Translations under genes and position numbers: made by a program
Source of the DNA: Daphnia pulex
Taxonomy: Eukaryota > Arthropoda > Branchiopoda > Diplostraca > Daphniidae
Reading direction: 5' to 3'
DNA length: 64,000 nt
NCBI RefSeq assembly: GCF_021134715.1
Contig: NC_060019.1
Location: 4,588,001 to 4,652,000, forward strand
The notes under the pieces: model-generated
The model's database searches: none
Seen by the model: only the letters and a program-made list of their open reading frames with translations
What the model was told of the DNA's origin: nothing
In this document: positions 30,762 through 41,084 of the stretch, piece after piece
How the letters are laid out: every line of letters starts with the position of its first letter
How positions within the stretch are numbered: position 1 is the first letter of the stretch

Positions 30762-33700
30762 CTATAATTCCACTGCATCAGCGCCTTCAAGATTCGCGAA
30801 GTTTTCTATTTTCCAAAAGAGAGAAAGGTCGAAATTAGTAGCCCATTTTTCTTCCTGTTCAAACCGTTTGCTGTCTGCTGCTCCGCTGGATCCGATTGGG
30901 GCATCCGAAAATGACGCTCTTGGTTGCGGAATTTGGGGACTGGCCGTTCCAGTCTCCTTTTCCATTGGAGGTTTATTTGCTTGGTCTGAAAGGATTTTTC
31001 TTTTTTGGCTACTTGCCACGAATGTTGACGTAATCTGTGGAATTGGATAACTTGACGTTAAAATTAAATTTTGAATCACTTGAGTTCCTGTCTTCGATTT
31101 TGCTTCTTGTGATGGTCCAGCAATCATTCTTCCGAGTTTCGTCTGAAACGCGCGTAATCCGCATGGACTCTGTATGGCGGCTTCATTCGACATGATTTGG
31201 AACATCTGGTCCATTCCGACTAAAATTCCAATTTGCTGCTCTTCTGTGTATGCCATCTCGAATCTGTCGTCGGCCAATTTTTCGTTTTGGATCCAGAGGC
31301 TGCTTGCAAATTTGGATCCTACGTACGGGCCGGTATCTGCAATATGATCTGATTCTAAAGCCATTAGAGTACCCTACTAACACAGCGATGTACCATGGAT
31401 ATGACTGAAGCGTACTCTCAAGGATAAGGGAGATACAAACAGCATATCCATGGAATGCTTCATGTTTATCCTTATTTCCCCTTCCCCGCACGTACCATTT
31501 GTATGTCCCTTGAATATACCGGTTTGTGTATACACAGTATCCTTAAATAACATCCATCTTTGGATATGATTTCTGTCAGAAATTAAAAGATAAAAGTCTA
31601 CCCCGAGACTTGAACTACTGACCTTTAATTCCGTAGCTCATCTCTCTTACCATTTGACCAACTGTTCGTACAATTTAGGAACAAACGTTTGGGAGTAATG
31701 GAAATTGAGATATTTTTTAGCTTTTTCGTCCACTGTGTACCTAATATGGTTATACTGTGATGCACATTCTGTGTATGTACCAAATGGTATCACAACAAAA
31801 TCATACCCCCGAGTATATTACTTTGATGTACAATCAGTATGTTAATGAATATTCGCTGGTGGATCTACGATGAATATTCTTTATTTTATCCCATCCTAGA
31901 TCCGAATAAATTTATACCTACGCTATACTACCGCCCTACGATTGCGACCTGGATCTATCCATCCCATATTTATCTACATCTTACATAAAGAGGATGGGCC
32001 GTGTTAGTAGGGTAACTTTTGGGGCGCCTTGCCAGGTGCCCCTTACTTGCATTTCAACGTTTTTTGTCATTTCGGGCTTGCTGGGTTCCTTTTTCTTAAA
32101 CACTCTTGTGCTGATGTTCTCCACCGCTACCGTCTTCATATTGAGTTGCGATGAGAGTGATTTCAACACCCAGGAACGATGACTCCCGTCGTCTGCAAAT
32201 AAAATCGCTCTTGTTTCGTTACCGTTCTGGCCGCTGATGATGACTGTTGCCGTTTTCAGCATCAATTGTCCAAAGGTGCTTGCACAGGCTGTAGTTGTTG
32301 TAGTTGGACTGCTGGCCACGATGCTTGCTGCCGTTGTTGGGTTGGAGACTCTGACGTCTCCTTTGTCGCAGAGAGAGGTGTGGTGTCTTCCTCCGCACTT
32401 GTTGCAGTTCCGGGTGGATGTGCAATCCTTCAGCTCGTGCTTTGATCCAAAGCAATTCACGCACCTTTTTAAATCAAAAATTATCTTCTTCCTTTCCGCC
32501 AGTCCTTTCGGACATTTTGTCGGCCAGTGAATTTGGCTGCAGAAGATGCAGGGCCTTTCACATACAATCCAACTTGGGTTAAATTTAACGTTTTTATTTT
32601 TTAAGGAGGATTTAACCTGAGGAGCTGGGCTTGCTTTGGCTCCTACTGCCAGTTGTGATGCTGTTGCTGGCGGTGGATTTGCCGGTTTTGGCTGTTTAGG
32701 AGCTGGAGATGATTTCTCCTTTTCCACACCTTTGATCCGGTTGTACCTCTCGGCTGCATCGATTTGTTCTCCAATGAATTTGATGACCATTTCGGTGTCT
32801 GTGGTTTTGTTCGTTGCCGATTTCTCCCGTTCTAGTTGGAGCCTGGAAGGAATCAATTTGATTAATCTTGATCCGAGGAGTCCTCCAAAGGAACTTGTGG
32901 GGACTCCTAACGTTTCCAACGCGCTGATATGCGATTGGAGATTTAGCTGGAAACTCCTTAGAGCTGGAACGTCGTTCCCGTCCTTTACGGGCTGCAAGGC
33001 ATCCAGTTTCTCAAAGTGCGCATCGATTAGGACGTCCGTCTTCCCGTACAACCTTTTCAGTTCGTCGATGGCGACTTGATAATTCGCATCTGTTAATTCA
33101 AGATTGTTAACTAATAGATACGCTTCACCTTTCAAATACTCTTTGAGGTAATCGAACTTTTGCACGTTCGATAGAGATGAAGAGTGGACAGCTGCATTAA
33201 AGGATTCCCAGAATTGGGTCCATTCCAGCACGTCCCCTCTAAAGTGCTTAATTTATCGCTGCGGCAATCTTATCGATTGTATGCCTGCAGCTGGGGCTGG
33301 CGCTGCCGTCACGTTAATTACTGGCGCGGGAGGTGCCGGAATGGCCGCCATGATTTGGGCAATGAGTTGCGCCATCTGTGCCTGATTTGTTGCTTGATTG
33401 GGCGCTTGATTTGATGCTTGATTTGATGCTTGGACTAGCGCTAACAATCGTCTGTCTCTTTCATCATCCAACCATTCTTGGCTCTTCCGCTTGATAATCA
33501 TTCTTGCTCCAGATACTTCATCTTTAGTTTGGAGAAAGATGTTCTGATCCTCATCAATCTCCTCCTGCGCGGCCTTGATCGCTTATAACTTCTCCACGAT
33601 TTCTTTTGTTGCGCTTTGGTAACTTTCAAAGAGAATTTTCAATCTTGTTTCTAGGGTTTCTAGGTTTGATACTTCTTCTGGGTTCATCACTTTTTTGGCG

Positions 33701-33777
33701 AATCCGTTTATCAGGCCTATTGCTCTTGTTATGTGGCCTTTTGTGGCTGACCTTGAGGCTTTCAGTTGCTGAACCAT
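30762..33777 (-). pseudogene. BEL-1A gag-protease region with stops and a MITE
   Basis: Starts MVQQLKASRSATK. After a charged coiled-coil-like region comes the DUF1759-type gag block (FWESFNAAVHSS ... LKGEAYLLVNNL), two zinc knuckles (CIFCSQIHWPTKC and CVNCFGSKHELKDC) and a protease-like block with FADDGSHRSW. Stops: TAA 33585-33583, private to this copy; TAA 33255-33253, shared with BEL-1B. A 641-bp MITE at 31372-32012 splits the protease block. Restoring the pre-insertion order is clear from BEL-1B, which lacks the MITE. Confidence 0.85.
31372..32012. mobile_element. 641-bp MITE with TA target duplication
   Basis: Ends CCCTACTAACAC (31372-31383) and its complement GTGTTAGTAGGG (32001-32012), flanked by TA on both sides (31370-31371 and 32013-32014). 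BEL-1B carries the empty site with one TA. TA duplication and short ends point to a Tc1/mariner-mobilised element. No coding frame. Confidence 0.9.
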
Positions 33778-34071
33778 TCTTCCTGGTTGTGAAGCTCTTA
33801 AAGAGCTGTTGTGGTTGACTGGGGGAAAAAAGGAAGAAATGGAGAATTAATTTAATTTTTTGAACACTTATTGACTGATTTGCGCGTTTCTTTTTCCTAT
33901 TTCCTTGGGTGTTCGTGGAACGGATGCGTTTCCGTTTTTGTTTCCACTTTGTTTGAACTCCCTGGGATGAATCTGAAAAAAGAATCGATTTAAATTTGGA
34001 GCTAGGGCGATACCCTGGCTCCTTGCAAAAAATCCGGGCTGGCCAACTCAATTAAGCGAAACTGTTGTTGT

Positions 34072-34262
34072 TGTTTTTTTTGTTGGTGGCGCCACTTGCG
34101 GCGAGCCACTACACTGAGAGTGAGAGATAAGAGAGTTTTTTTTTGTTGGTGGCGCCCCTTGCGGCGTGCCACTACACTAAGCGTGATAGAGAAAGAGAGT
34201 TTTTTTTGTTGGTGGCGCCCCTTGCGGCGTGCCACTACAGTGAGCGTGATAGAGAAAAATAT
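34072..34262 (+). repeat. Three tandem ~62-bp units in the BEL-1A leader
   Basis: Each has a T run, GTTGGTGGCGCC, a CTTGCGGCG-GCCACTACA stretch, then a GTGATAGAGA-type stretch. Located between the accessory frame and gag. The same three units occur in BEL-1B at about 51902-52095. Confidence 0.8.
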
Positions 34263-34386
34263 TTTTTTTTGTTTGAAGTCACCGATTCCTCGGGCTCCTT
34301 ATGTGAGAAAGTTTTTTTTCAAAGAAGAACAGATAATCAAAGAATACTCATTCAACAATTGTATTTAGCGGTGATTGCCGCCATAT

Positions 34387-35073
34387 TCAAGAATACAATT
34401 TAGTTGTTACTTGTTCGTTTGGCCTCCTCGATTCCGTGCCTCCTGAATTTCTCCTTGACCAGCAGCGGCCAGGGCGAGCGTTGAAGTGGCCTCGTTGACT
34501 CCTTGCTGCTTCGCTCCTGGCGTAGGCTCTTCTGAGAGCTGGATTGGCCTCCAACTCTCTTTCGAAATGGCGCCTGTTTTCTGCTGTGGCGCTGCTTTCG
34601 ACCGTAGATTCGTCTGACGAGCTTTCGTAGCAAAGCTGGATTTCGTCCTCCTCCTCCGACTCACTTTCTGTTTGTTCTTTTGGGGCTGCAGCTGCTGCTG
34701 CTTCCTCCTGTCTTTCTTGATGAACTAGGCCTACTACTCGCCGAATTGGGGATCGTACTCCTCCTTGCTGTGGATATAGTACGATGTCGGGCAACGGGGC
34801 CTGGATTGGCTCCGGTGCTGGTTCCGGTTCCTCAATCACGTCCGGCAATAAGTTCTGAGCAGGCGGTGGAACCGGTTGTGGGGCCGGTTCCTCGACTGGA
34901 CGGTAGCGGAAGTCGCCGTAGTATCTCGGGCGGAGAGCTTCGGCGAGTTGTTCCGCGTTGAGAACCCTTCTTGCTATCTCCAAGATTGGCTGCACGTGAG
35001 AAGCAAGGGCACCGGGTGGCAGTTGTGCGTCCGGGATCGGCTCCCGCGGTGGTGGACGAGGTGATGGTTCCAC
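34387..35073 (-). CDS. BEL-1A accessory Pro/Glu-rich frame upstream of gag
   Basis: 228 codons from MEPSPRPPPREPIPDA. Rich in Pro, Glu, Ala and Arg, with an acidic serine stretch (ESESEEEDE) and a basic Ser/Arg end. No family recognised. It precedes gag in the element and is separated from it by the three tandem repeats, with a frame change, so it is either a separate product or a first gag exon. BEL-1B keeps an equivalent 220-codon frame, ended earlier by one substitution. The frame being open in both copies while gag carries stops is notable. Confidence 0.45.
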   Translation of the reverse strand: MEPSPRPPPREPIPDAQLPPGALASHVQPILEIARRVLNAEQLAEALRPRYYGDFRYRPVEEPAPQPVPPPAQNLLPDVIEEPEPAPEPIQAPLPDIVLYPQQGGVRSPIRRVVGLVHQERQEEAAAAAAPKEQTESESEEEDEIQLCYESSSDESTVESSATAENRRHFERELEANPALRRAYARSEAARSQRGHFNARPGRCWSRRNSGGTESRRPNEQVTTKLYS

Positions 35074-35925
35074 CCAGGCTGGCAGCAGCCCTTCCCGGCG
35101 CAGCTGCGCTCTCTTGATTCGTTGGCTTCGTTTGCCTATATTGATTGAGTTTTTGGAGACCTTTCGGCTCCTCTATAATTTGTTGAGACAGAGAGAAAAA
35201 GAATGTTATTTCTAATCAACAAATCAGCATTAACAAAAAACGAGAGAAACGGACACGGAAATACAACACACGAACAGACAAAAGAAGGGGAAGAGTGAAC
35301 GATTTTTTGGCGTAGGCCAATCTGTGAGCCAATAATGGGTCAACAAGGCCGCCCCCTTAGGCTAGCCCGACAATGAAATGCGAGAAAAAATTTGAGAAGG
35401 ATTTGATGAATTTTTTGGGCATAGGTTCCCCCCCCCCCTACTCGTCGTTTTTGTTCTTAAAATATAAATTAATTTGGGCAAATATTAACAAAAGGGGAAC
35501 AAGTATCAACGTTTGGGGGGTCTCGTGTTGTGTAGCCCCAACCGGCTTCACAGTTTTTTTGTTTTGAGTTTTTTTGTTTTGAGAGGGAGGACACGGTGTT
35601 TCATTGAATTAAACAACCGTTCGAAGGATCATGTTAAAACTTGCAATTAAATATATTCGGCGTGTCAGGCCTGTACTTACAGTTTTAATAGAAGAAAGTA
35701 AATTGGACACAAACAACCGTGTCCTTTTCTCTCTCGTATATTCTACACACTGACGATTGTACACTAAATTTAGAGGGGCGTAAACAATTGGAGGGAAGGG
35801 AAATAACGAGTGGAGTTGGGGCCACCTATCGGGGGCCCCTTAGGCAATAGTCGCGTAAGTGCGCCGTTATAGATACGCGGCGTCCGGATCTCGTCGTCGT
35901 TGTTTGTTGCGGATTATTCCCAACA

Positions 35926-35990
35926 GTCTATGGCGAAGGTTTTAGGCACCAGTCTCTTCGGAGGCAAGGGTTCGAATCCATTCACTGTCA
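35926..35990 (+). pseudogene. tRNA-Leu, 5'-truncated at the BEL-1A LTR
   Basis: Begins GTCTATGGCGAAGG right after the LTR end; the first 17 bases are missing. Confidence 0.85.
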
Positions 35991-36053
35991 TAATCTCTAC
36001 ATTTGATTGTGTATTAACGATTTTTTATCGTTCTTGGCCAAATATCGATATGA

Positions 36054-36127
36054 GGCCTGTTAGCTCAGTTGGTTAGAGCGCCGTGCTAATAACGCGGAGG
36101 TCATGAGTTCGATCCTCTTATGGGCCA
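36054..36127 (+). tRNA. tRNA-Ile(AAU), block 2 no. 1
   Basis: Acceptor 3' strand ATGGGCC; one changed pair. Anticodon loop CTAATAA. Confidence 0.8.
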
Positions 36128-36290
36128 GTGCAATGGAGGAAAAGTCGTTGAGTGCAACAGGTAGAGGAACAAGTTTCAGTTGTACAGGATTTCGTAACCA
36201 ACATTTACAATAAAGAAACACGAAATCCCATATAGAAGAGTCCCATGAAGAATCTGCTATGTAAAAAACTTAGGGCACAATAACAACCAT

Positions 36291-36372
36291 GATAGTGTGG
36301 CCGAGTGGTCTATGGCGCTGGTTTTAGGCACCAGTATATTCGTAGGCAAGGGTTCGAATCCCTTCACTGTCA
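36291..36372 (+). tRNA. tRNA-Leu(UAG), block 2
   Basis: Variable arm altered (GTATATTCGTAGGC); rest consensus. Confidence 0.75.
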
Positions 36373-36435
36373 TAATCTCTACATTTGATTGTGTATTAAC
36401 GATTTTTTATCGTTCTTGGCCTAATATCGAAGTGA

Positions 36436-36509
36436 GGCCTGTTAGCTCAGTTGGTTACAGCGCCGTGCTAATAACGCGGAGGTCATGAGTTCGATCCTCT
36501 TACGGGCCA
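36436..36509 (+). tRNA. tRNA-Ile(AAU), block 2 no. 2
   Basis: D loop GGTTACAGC; rest consensus. Confidence 0.82.
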
Positions 36510-36672
36510 GTGCAATGGAGGAAAAGTCGTTGAGTGCAACAGATAGAGGAACGAGTTTAAGTTGTAAAGTATTTCGTAACCAACATTTTAAAAAAAGAAA
36601 CACCAAATCCCATCTAAAAGAGTCCCATGAAGAATCTGCTATGCAAAAACCTTAGGGCACGATACTAATAAT

Positions 36673-36754
36673 GATAGTGTGGCCGAGTGGTCTATGGCGC
36701 TGGTTTTAGGCACCAGTCTCTTCGGAGGCAAGGGTTAGAATCCCTTCACTGTCA
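36673..36754 (+). tRNA. tRNA-Leu(UAG), block 2
   Basis: T loop TTAGAAT changes the invariant C56; B box damaged. Confidence 0.65.
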
Positions 36755-36817
36755 TAATCTCTACATTTGATTGTGTATTAACGATTTTTTATCGTTCTTG
36801 GCCAAATATCGATATGA

Positions 36818-36891
36818 GGCCTGTTAGCTCAGTTGGTTAGAGCGCCGTGCTAATTACGCGGAGGTCATTAGTTCGATCCTCTTACGGGCCA
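36818..36891 (+). tRNA. tRNA-Ile(AAU), block 2 no. 3
   Basis: Loop CTAATTA (base 37 is T); GTCATTAG before the T arm. Confidence 0.72.
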
Positions 36892-37054
36892 GTGCAATGG
36901 AGGAAAAGTCGTTGAGTGCAACACATAGCGGAACAAGTTTAAGTTGGACAGGATTTCGTAACTTAGATTTAAAATAAAGAAACACGAAATCCCATATAGA
37001 AGAGTCCCATGAAGAATCTGCTATGTAAAAACCTTAGGGCACGATACCAATAAT

Positions 37055-37136
37055 GATAGTGTGGCCGAGTGGTCTATGGCGCTGGTATAAGGCACCAGTC
37101 TCTTCGGAGGCAAGGGTTCGAATCCCTTCACTGTCA
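37055..37136 (+). tRNA. tRNA-Leu(AAG)
   Basis: Complete cloverleaf with anticodon stem CTGGT/ACCAG and loop ATAAGGC: anticodon AAG, leucine CUU. It has no internal TTTT. The only full-length AAG copy of the array. Confidence 0.8.
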
Positions 37137-37199
37137 TAATCTCTACATTTGATTGTGCATTAACGATTTTTTATCGTTCTTGGCCGAGTATCGATGTGA

Positions 37200-37273
37200 G
37201 GCCTGTTAGCTCAGTTGGTTAGAGTGCCGTGCTAATAACGCGGAGGTCATGAGTTCGATCCTCTTACGGGCCA
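37200..37273 (+). tRNA. tRNA-Ile(AAU), block 2 no. 4
   Basis: GAGTGCC for GAGCGCC at the base of the D stem; rest consensus. Confidence 0.82.
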
Positions 37274-37436
37274 GTGCAATGGAGAAAAAGTCGATGAGTG
37301 CAACAGATAGAGGAACAAGTTTCAGTTGTACAGGATTTCGTAACCAACATTTAAAATAAAGAAACACGAAATCCCATATAGAAGAGTCCCATGAAGAATC
37401 TGCTATGTAAAAACCTTAGGGCACGATACCAATAAT

Positions 37437-37518
37437 GATAGTGTGGCCGAGTGGTCTATGGCGCTGGTTTTAGGCACCAGTCTCTTCGGAGGCAAGGGTT
37501 CGAATCCCTTCACTGTCA
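37437..37518 (+). tRNA. tRNA-Leu(UAG), block 2
   Basis: Consensus copy; downstream terminator run interrupted (ATTTGTTATC). Confidence 0.88.
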
Positions 37519-37581
37519 TAATCTCTACATTTGATTGTGTATTAACGATTTGTTATCGTTTTTGGCCGAGTATCGATATGA

Positions 37582-37655
37582 GGCCTGTTATCTCAGTTGG
37601 TTAGAGCGTTGTGCTAATAACGCGGAGGTCATGAGCTCGATCCTCTTACGGGCCA
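37582..37655 (+). tRNA. tRNA-Ile(AAU), block 2 no. 5
   Basis: TTATCTCAG for TTAGCTCAG breaks a D-stem pair; anticodon stem TTGTG/CGCGG weakened. Confidence 0.6.
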
Positions 37656-37818
37656 GTGCAATGGAGGAAAATTCGTTGAGTGCAACAGATAGAGGAACAA
37701 GTTTAAGTTGTAAAGGATTTCGTAACCAACATTTAAAAAAAAGAAACACGAATTCCCATATAGAAGAGTCCCATGAAGAATCTGCTATATAAAAACCTTA
37801 GGGCACAATAACAACCAT

Positions 37819-37900
37819 GATAGTGTGGCCGAGTGGTCTATCTCGCTGGTTTTAGGCACCAGTCTCTTCGGAGGCAAGGGTTCGAATCCCTTCACTGTCA
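37819..37900 (+). tRNA. tRNA-Leu(UAG), block 2
   Basis: TATCTCGC variant, matching 28654. Confidence 0.75.
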
Positions 37901-37963
37901 CAATCTCTACATTTGATTGGGTATTAACGATTTTTTATCGTTCTTGGCCGAGTATCGATATGA

Positions 37964-38036
37964 GGCCTGTTAGCTCAGTTAATTAGAGCGCCGTGCTAAT
38001 AACGCGGAGGTCATGAGTTCGATCCTCTCTCGGCCA
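37964..38036 (+). tRNA. tRNA-Ile(AAU), block 2 no. 6, one base short
   Basis: D loop TTAATTAG and a 3' end CTCTCTCGGCC that has lost a base; acceptor pairing disturbed. Confidence 0.55.
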
Positions 38037-38199
38037 GTGTAATGGAGGAATTTTCGTTGAGTGCAACAGATAGAGGTACAAGTTTAAGTTGTACAGGATT
38101 TCGTAACAAACATTTAAAATAAAGAAACACGAAATCCCTTATAGAAGAGTCCCATGAAGAATCTGCTATGTAAAAACCTTAGGGCACGATACCAATAAT

Positions 38200-38281
38200 G
38201 ATAGTGTGGCCGAGTGGTCTATGGCGCTGGTTTTAGGCACCAGTCTCTTCGGAGGCAAGGGTTCGAATCCCTTCACTGTCA
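38200..38281 (+). tRNA. tRNA-Leu(UAG), block 2
   Basis: Consensus copy. Confidence 0.88.
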
Positions 38282-38344
38282 TAATCTCTACATTTGATTG
38301 GGTATTAACGATTTTTTATCGTTTTTGGCCGAGTATCGATGTGA

Positions 38345-38418
38345 GTCCTGTTAGCTCAGTTGGTTAGAGCGCCGTGCTAATAACGCGGAGGTCATTAGTT
38401 CGATCCTCTTACGGGCCA
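38345..38418 (+). tRNA. tRNA-Ile(AAU), block 2 no. 7
   Basis: Acceptor GTCCTGT with one lost pair; GTCATTAG before the T arm. Confidence 0.72.
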
Positions 38419-38581
38419 GTGCAATAGAGGAAAAGTCGTAGAGTGCAACAGATAGAAGAACAAGTTTAAGTTGTAAAGGATTTCGTAACCAACATTTAAA
38501 AAAAAGAAACACGAATTCCGATCTAGAAGAGTCCCATGAAGAATCTGCTATGTAAAAACCTTAGGGAACAATAAAAACCAT

Positions 38582-38662
38582 GATAGTGTGGCCGAGTGGT
38601 CTATGGCGCTGGTTTTAGGCACCAGTCTCTTCGGGGCAAGGGTTCGAATCCCTTCACTGTCA
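38582..38662 (+). tRNA. tRNA-Leu(UAG), block 2
   Basis: TTCGGGGC variable-arm deletion, matching 29036. Confidence 0.75.
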
Positions 38663-38725
38663 TAATCTCTACATTTAATTGTGTATTAACGATTTTTTAT
38701 CGTTCCTGGCCGAGTATCGATGTGA

Positions 38726-38798
38726 GGCCTGTTAGCTCAGTTGGTTAGAGCGCCGTGCTAACATCACGGAGGTCATGAGTTCGATCCTCTTCCGGCCA
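38726..38798 (+). tRNA. tRNA-Ile body with AAC (valine) anticodon
   Basis: Loop CTAACAT in a perfect stem CCGTG/CACGG gives anticodon AAC. The body is otherwise the array Ile tRNA. The 3' end has lost a base (CTTCCGGCC), so function is doubtful. Confidence 0.55.
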
Positions 38799-38961
38799 GT
38801 GTAATGGAGGAATTTTCGTTGAGTGCAACAGATAGAGGTACAAGTTTAAGTTGTACAGGATTTCGTAACCAACATTTAAAATAAAGAAACACGAAATCCC
38901 ATATAGAAGAGTCCCATGAAGAATCTGCTATGTAAAAACCTTAGGGCACGATACCAATAAT

Positions 38962-39043
38962 GATAGTGTGGCTGAGTGGTCTATGGCGCTGGTTTTAGGC
39001 ACCAGTCTCTTCGGAGGCAAGGGTTTTAATCCCTTCACTGTCA
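38962..39043 (+). tRNA. tRNA-Leu(UAG), block 2
   Basis: GGCTGAG in the A box and T loop TTTTAAT; both promoter boxes weakened. Confidence 0.6.
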
Positions 39044-39106
39044 TAATCTCTACATTTGATTGGGTATTAACAATTTTTTATCGTTCTTGGCCGAGTATCG
39101 ATGTGA

Positions 39107-39180
39107 GTCCTGTTAGCTCAGTTGGTTAGAGCGCCGTGCTATTAACGCGGAGGTCATGTGTTCGATCCTCCTACGGGCCA
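39107..39180 (+). tRNA. tRNA-Ile body with AUU (asparagine) anticodon
   Basis: Loop CTATTAA in stem CCGTG/CGCGG reads anticodon AUU by one substitution. Acceptor GTCCTGT has one lost pair. Confidence 0.6.
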
Positions 39181-39356
39181 GTGCAATGGAGGAAAAATCG
39201 TTGAGTGTAACAGATAGAGGAACAAGTTTAAGTTGTAAAGGATTTCGTAACCAACATTTAAAAAAAAGAAACACGAATTCCGATCTAGAAGAGTCCCATG
39301 AAGAATCTGCTATAAATATAAATGCTATAAAATCCTTAGGGAACAATAACAACCAT

Positions 39357-39438
39357 GATAGTGTGGCCGAGTGGTCTATGGCGCTGGTTTTAGTCACCAG
39401 TTTCTTCGGAGGCAAGGGTTCGAATCCCTTCACTGTCA
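39357..39438 (+). tRNA. tRNA-Leu(UAG), block 2
   Basis: Loop TTTAGTC: base 37 is T instead of G. GTTTCTTC in the variable arm. Confidence 0.7.
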
Positions 39439-39501
39439 TAATCTCTACATTTAATTGTGTATTAACGATTTTTTATCGTTCCTGGCCGAGTATCGATGTG
39501 A

Positions 39502-39575
39502 GGCCTGTTAACTCAGTTGGTTAGAGCACCGTGCCAATAACGTGGAGGTCATGAGTTCGATCTTCTTACGAGCCA
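39502..39575 (+). tRNA. tRNA-Ile(AAU), block 2 no. 10
   Basis: AACTCAG for GCTCAG, loop CCAATAA, stem partner CGTGG; several weakened pairs. Confidence 0.55.
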
Positions 39576-39738
39576 TTGTAATGGATGAATTTTCGTTGAG
39601 TGCAACAGATAGAGGAACAAGTTTAAGTTGTTTAGTATTTCGTAACCAACATTTAAATTAAAGAAACACGAAATCCCATATAGAAGAGTCCCATGAAGAA
39701 TCTGCTATGTAAAAACCTTAGGGCACGTTACCAAAAAT

Positions 39739-39808
39739 GATAGTGTGGCCGAGTGGTCTATGGCGCTGGTTTAAGGGACCAGTCTCTTCGGAGGCAAGGC
39801 TTCGAATC
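39739..39808 (+). pseudogene. tRNA-Leu with AAG anticodon, cut by BEL-1B
   Basis: Loop TTAAGGG; ends at CTTCGAATC exactly as the copy at 29417-29486 does. Confidence 0.8.
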
Positions 39809-40940
39809 TTTTTTGGAGTCGGGCGTAAGCTACGGCTCCATACGCTGCTTCAGAAACGCCTCCGAAGACGTGAAGTTCGTGAGAAGTGACCTTTTCAGAT
39901 AATCCTATCCATCGTGGAATTTGTAGTTCGGTTAAATCGGTGAGACCAGTCATCACTATCTTCCAAGATTTTTGGATATCGGTTGGAGCTGCTTGGTCCC
40001 AACCTATCTCCTTTTCCCAGAGTTTCTGGTAAATAATCTTAAGTAAAAGTACAGTGGAAGATAAAAATCCAATTGGATCAAAAATCCTTGCCGAGATACT
40101 AAGTATCTTTCTTTTGGTGATTTCTGCTCCCACTTCTTCCACTGCTTGGATGATGGATGTTGGATCAAATTTGAAAGAATCGGATCCGGTGTCCCACCGG
40201 ATTCCTAACACCTTCTGTTGGCCGTCCAAGGCTGGGGAGAGTAGGCCTACGACTTGATTCGTTGGCCTTCTCTCGACGAGGTCTTCGTTGTTGGTTGCCC
40301 AGCTTCTCATGTTGAGTTGGGCGTCACTAAAGATCTCGTCCGTTTCGTCGACTCTTTTCTTGGCGAGTGATAAATTGCTTGCTCCGCCTAAGTAGTCGTC
40401 TACGTACAAATTTTCTTCCAGCTGCTCAATCGTTTCTGGAAAACGAGATTTTAGTGATTTAAAATGCTTATTAATTGTTACACGTAGGAGAAAAGTGCTA
40501 GAACTAAGGCCAAAGGGCACTCTCTTCCACTTGTAGGCAATTAGAGGCGATCCAGGCACTGCTGGATCCCTGGGCCATAAAAACCTGATTGCTTCGGCAT
40601 CTTCCGGCTGCAGGGCGATGTTTACAAAGGCCTTTTCTATGTCGGCAATCCAGGCAATCTCGTACTTTCTGAAGCGTATTAGCACCGATAGTAGATCGGG
40701 GTTGAGATTTGGTCCGGTCTCCAACACGTCGTTCAGACTTGGTCCAAATTTCGTTTTTGCTGCTCCATCAAAGACGGGTCTGATTTTTGTCGTTGTTTTG
40801 TCGCCTCTGAAGATCGAATGATGTGGGAGATAGGTGTGAAGCTCTTCGTAATCCATGTTCGCCTCTTCGACGAATTTGCTATTGATGAGCTTTTGGATTT
40901 CTGCGTGGTAATTCACCAAATCTCCTGGATTTTTTCTCAA
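39809..40940 (-). pseudogene. BEL-1B reverse transcriptase region, truncated
   Basis: Same blocks as in BEL-1A, including YVDDYLGG, and the same end in tRNA-Leu sequence. It differs by a few substitutions (AFVNI for AFLNI, DPAVPG for DPEVPG). Confidence 0.85.
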
Positions 40941-41084
40941 TCTTGTTATTGTACTTTACACTCTTCCGGTTGCCAACGGGAGATTTTTCTGAAGTCTCCA
41001 CTTGTCAGTCGTCCAAGGGATCGGTGTACAATATCTTCCATCTGGCCATCTTGTGATTTTTTCGTCAAAGAAATCGAAGCGATT

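Larger units (their letters stand above)
29487..35925 (-). mobile_element. BEL-1A, 3'-truncated BEL/Pao retrotransposon
   Basis: Minus-strand element. Its 5' LTR ends at 35925 (plus-strand CCAACA, so the LTR starts TGTTGGG), and its 3' part stops inside the RNase H region at 29487; integrase and 3' LTR are gone. It holds an accessory frame, gag, protease and reverse transcriptase in one frame with stops. Both ends sit in tRNA-Leu sequence. The same two junctions occur in BEL-1B, so the pair arose by duplication of array plus element. The inner edge of the LTR was not resolved. Region 35080-35925 is LTR and leader with poly-C and poly-T runs. Confidence 0.85.
35926..39808 (+). repeat. tRNA-Leu/tRNA-Ile tandem array, block 2
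   Basis: Eleven Leu copies (the first lacking its 5' end, the last its 3' end) and ten Ile copies, same ~382-bp unit as block 1. Shared odd variants in the same order (TATCTCGC, then TTCGGGGC, then the AAG copy at the BEL junction) show that blocks 1 and 2 are copies. Confidence 0.9.

Noticed and set aside
34002..34235. Basic MARRKGRHQQKK repeat protein
   Set aside because: It is the translation of the three 62-bp tandem repeats in the leader; codon pattern follows the repeat and it lacks context.
35440..35450. Poly-C run as a quadruplex or regulatory site
   Set aside because: Single homopolymer in the BEL-1 leader, length differs between copies, most likely slippage.
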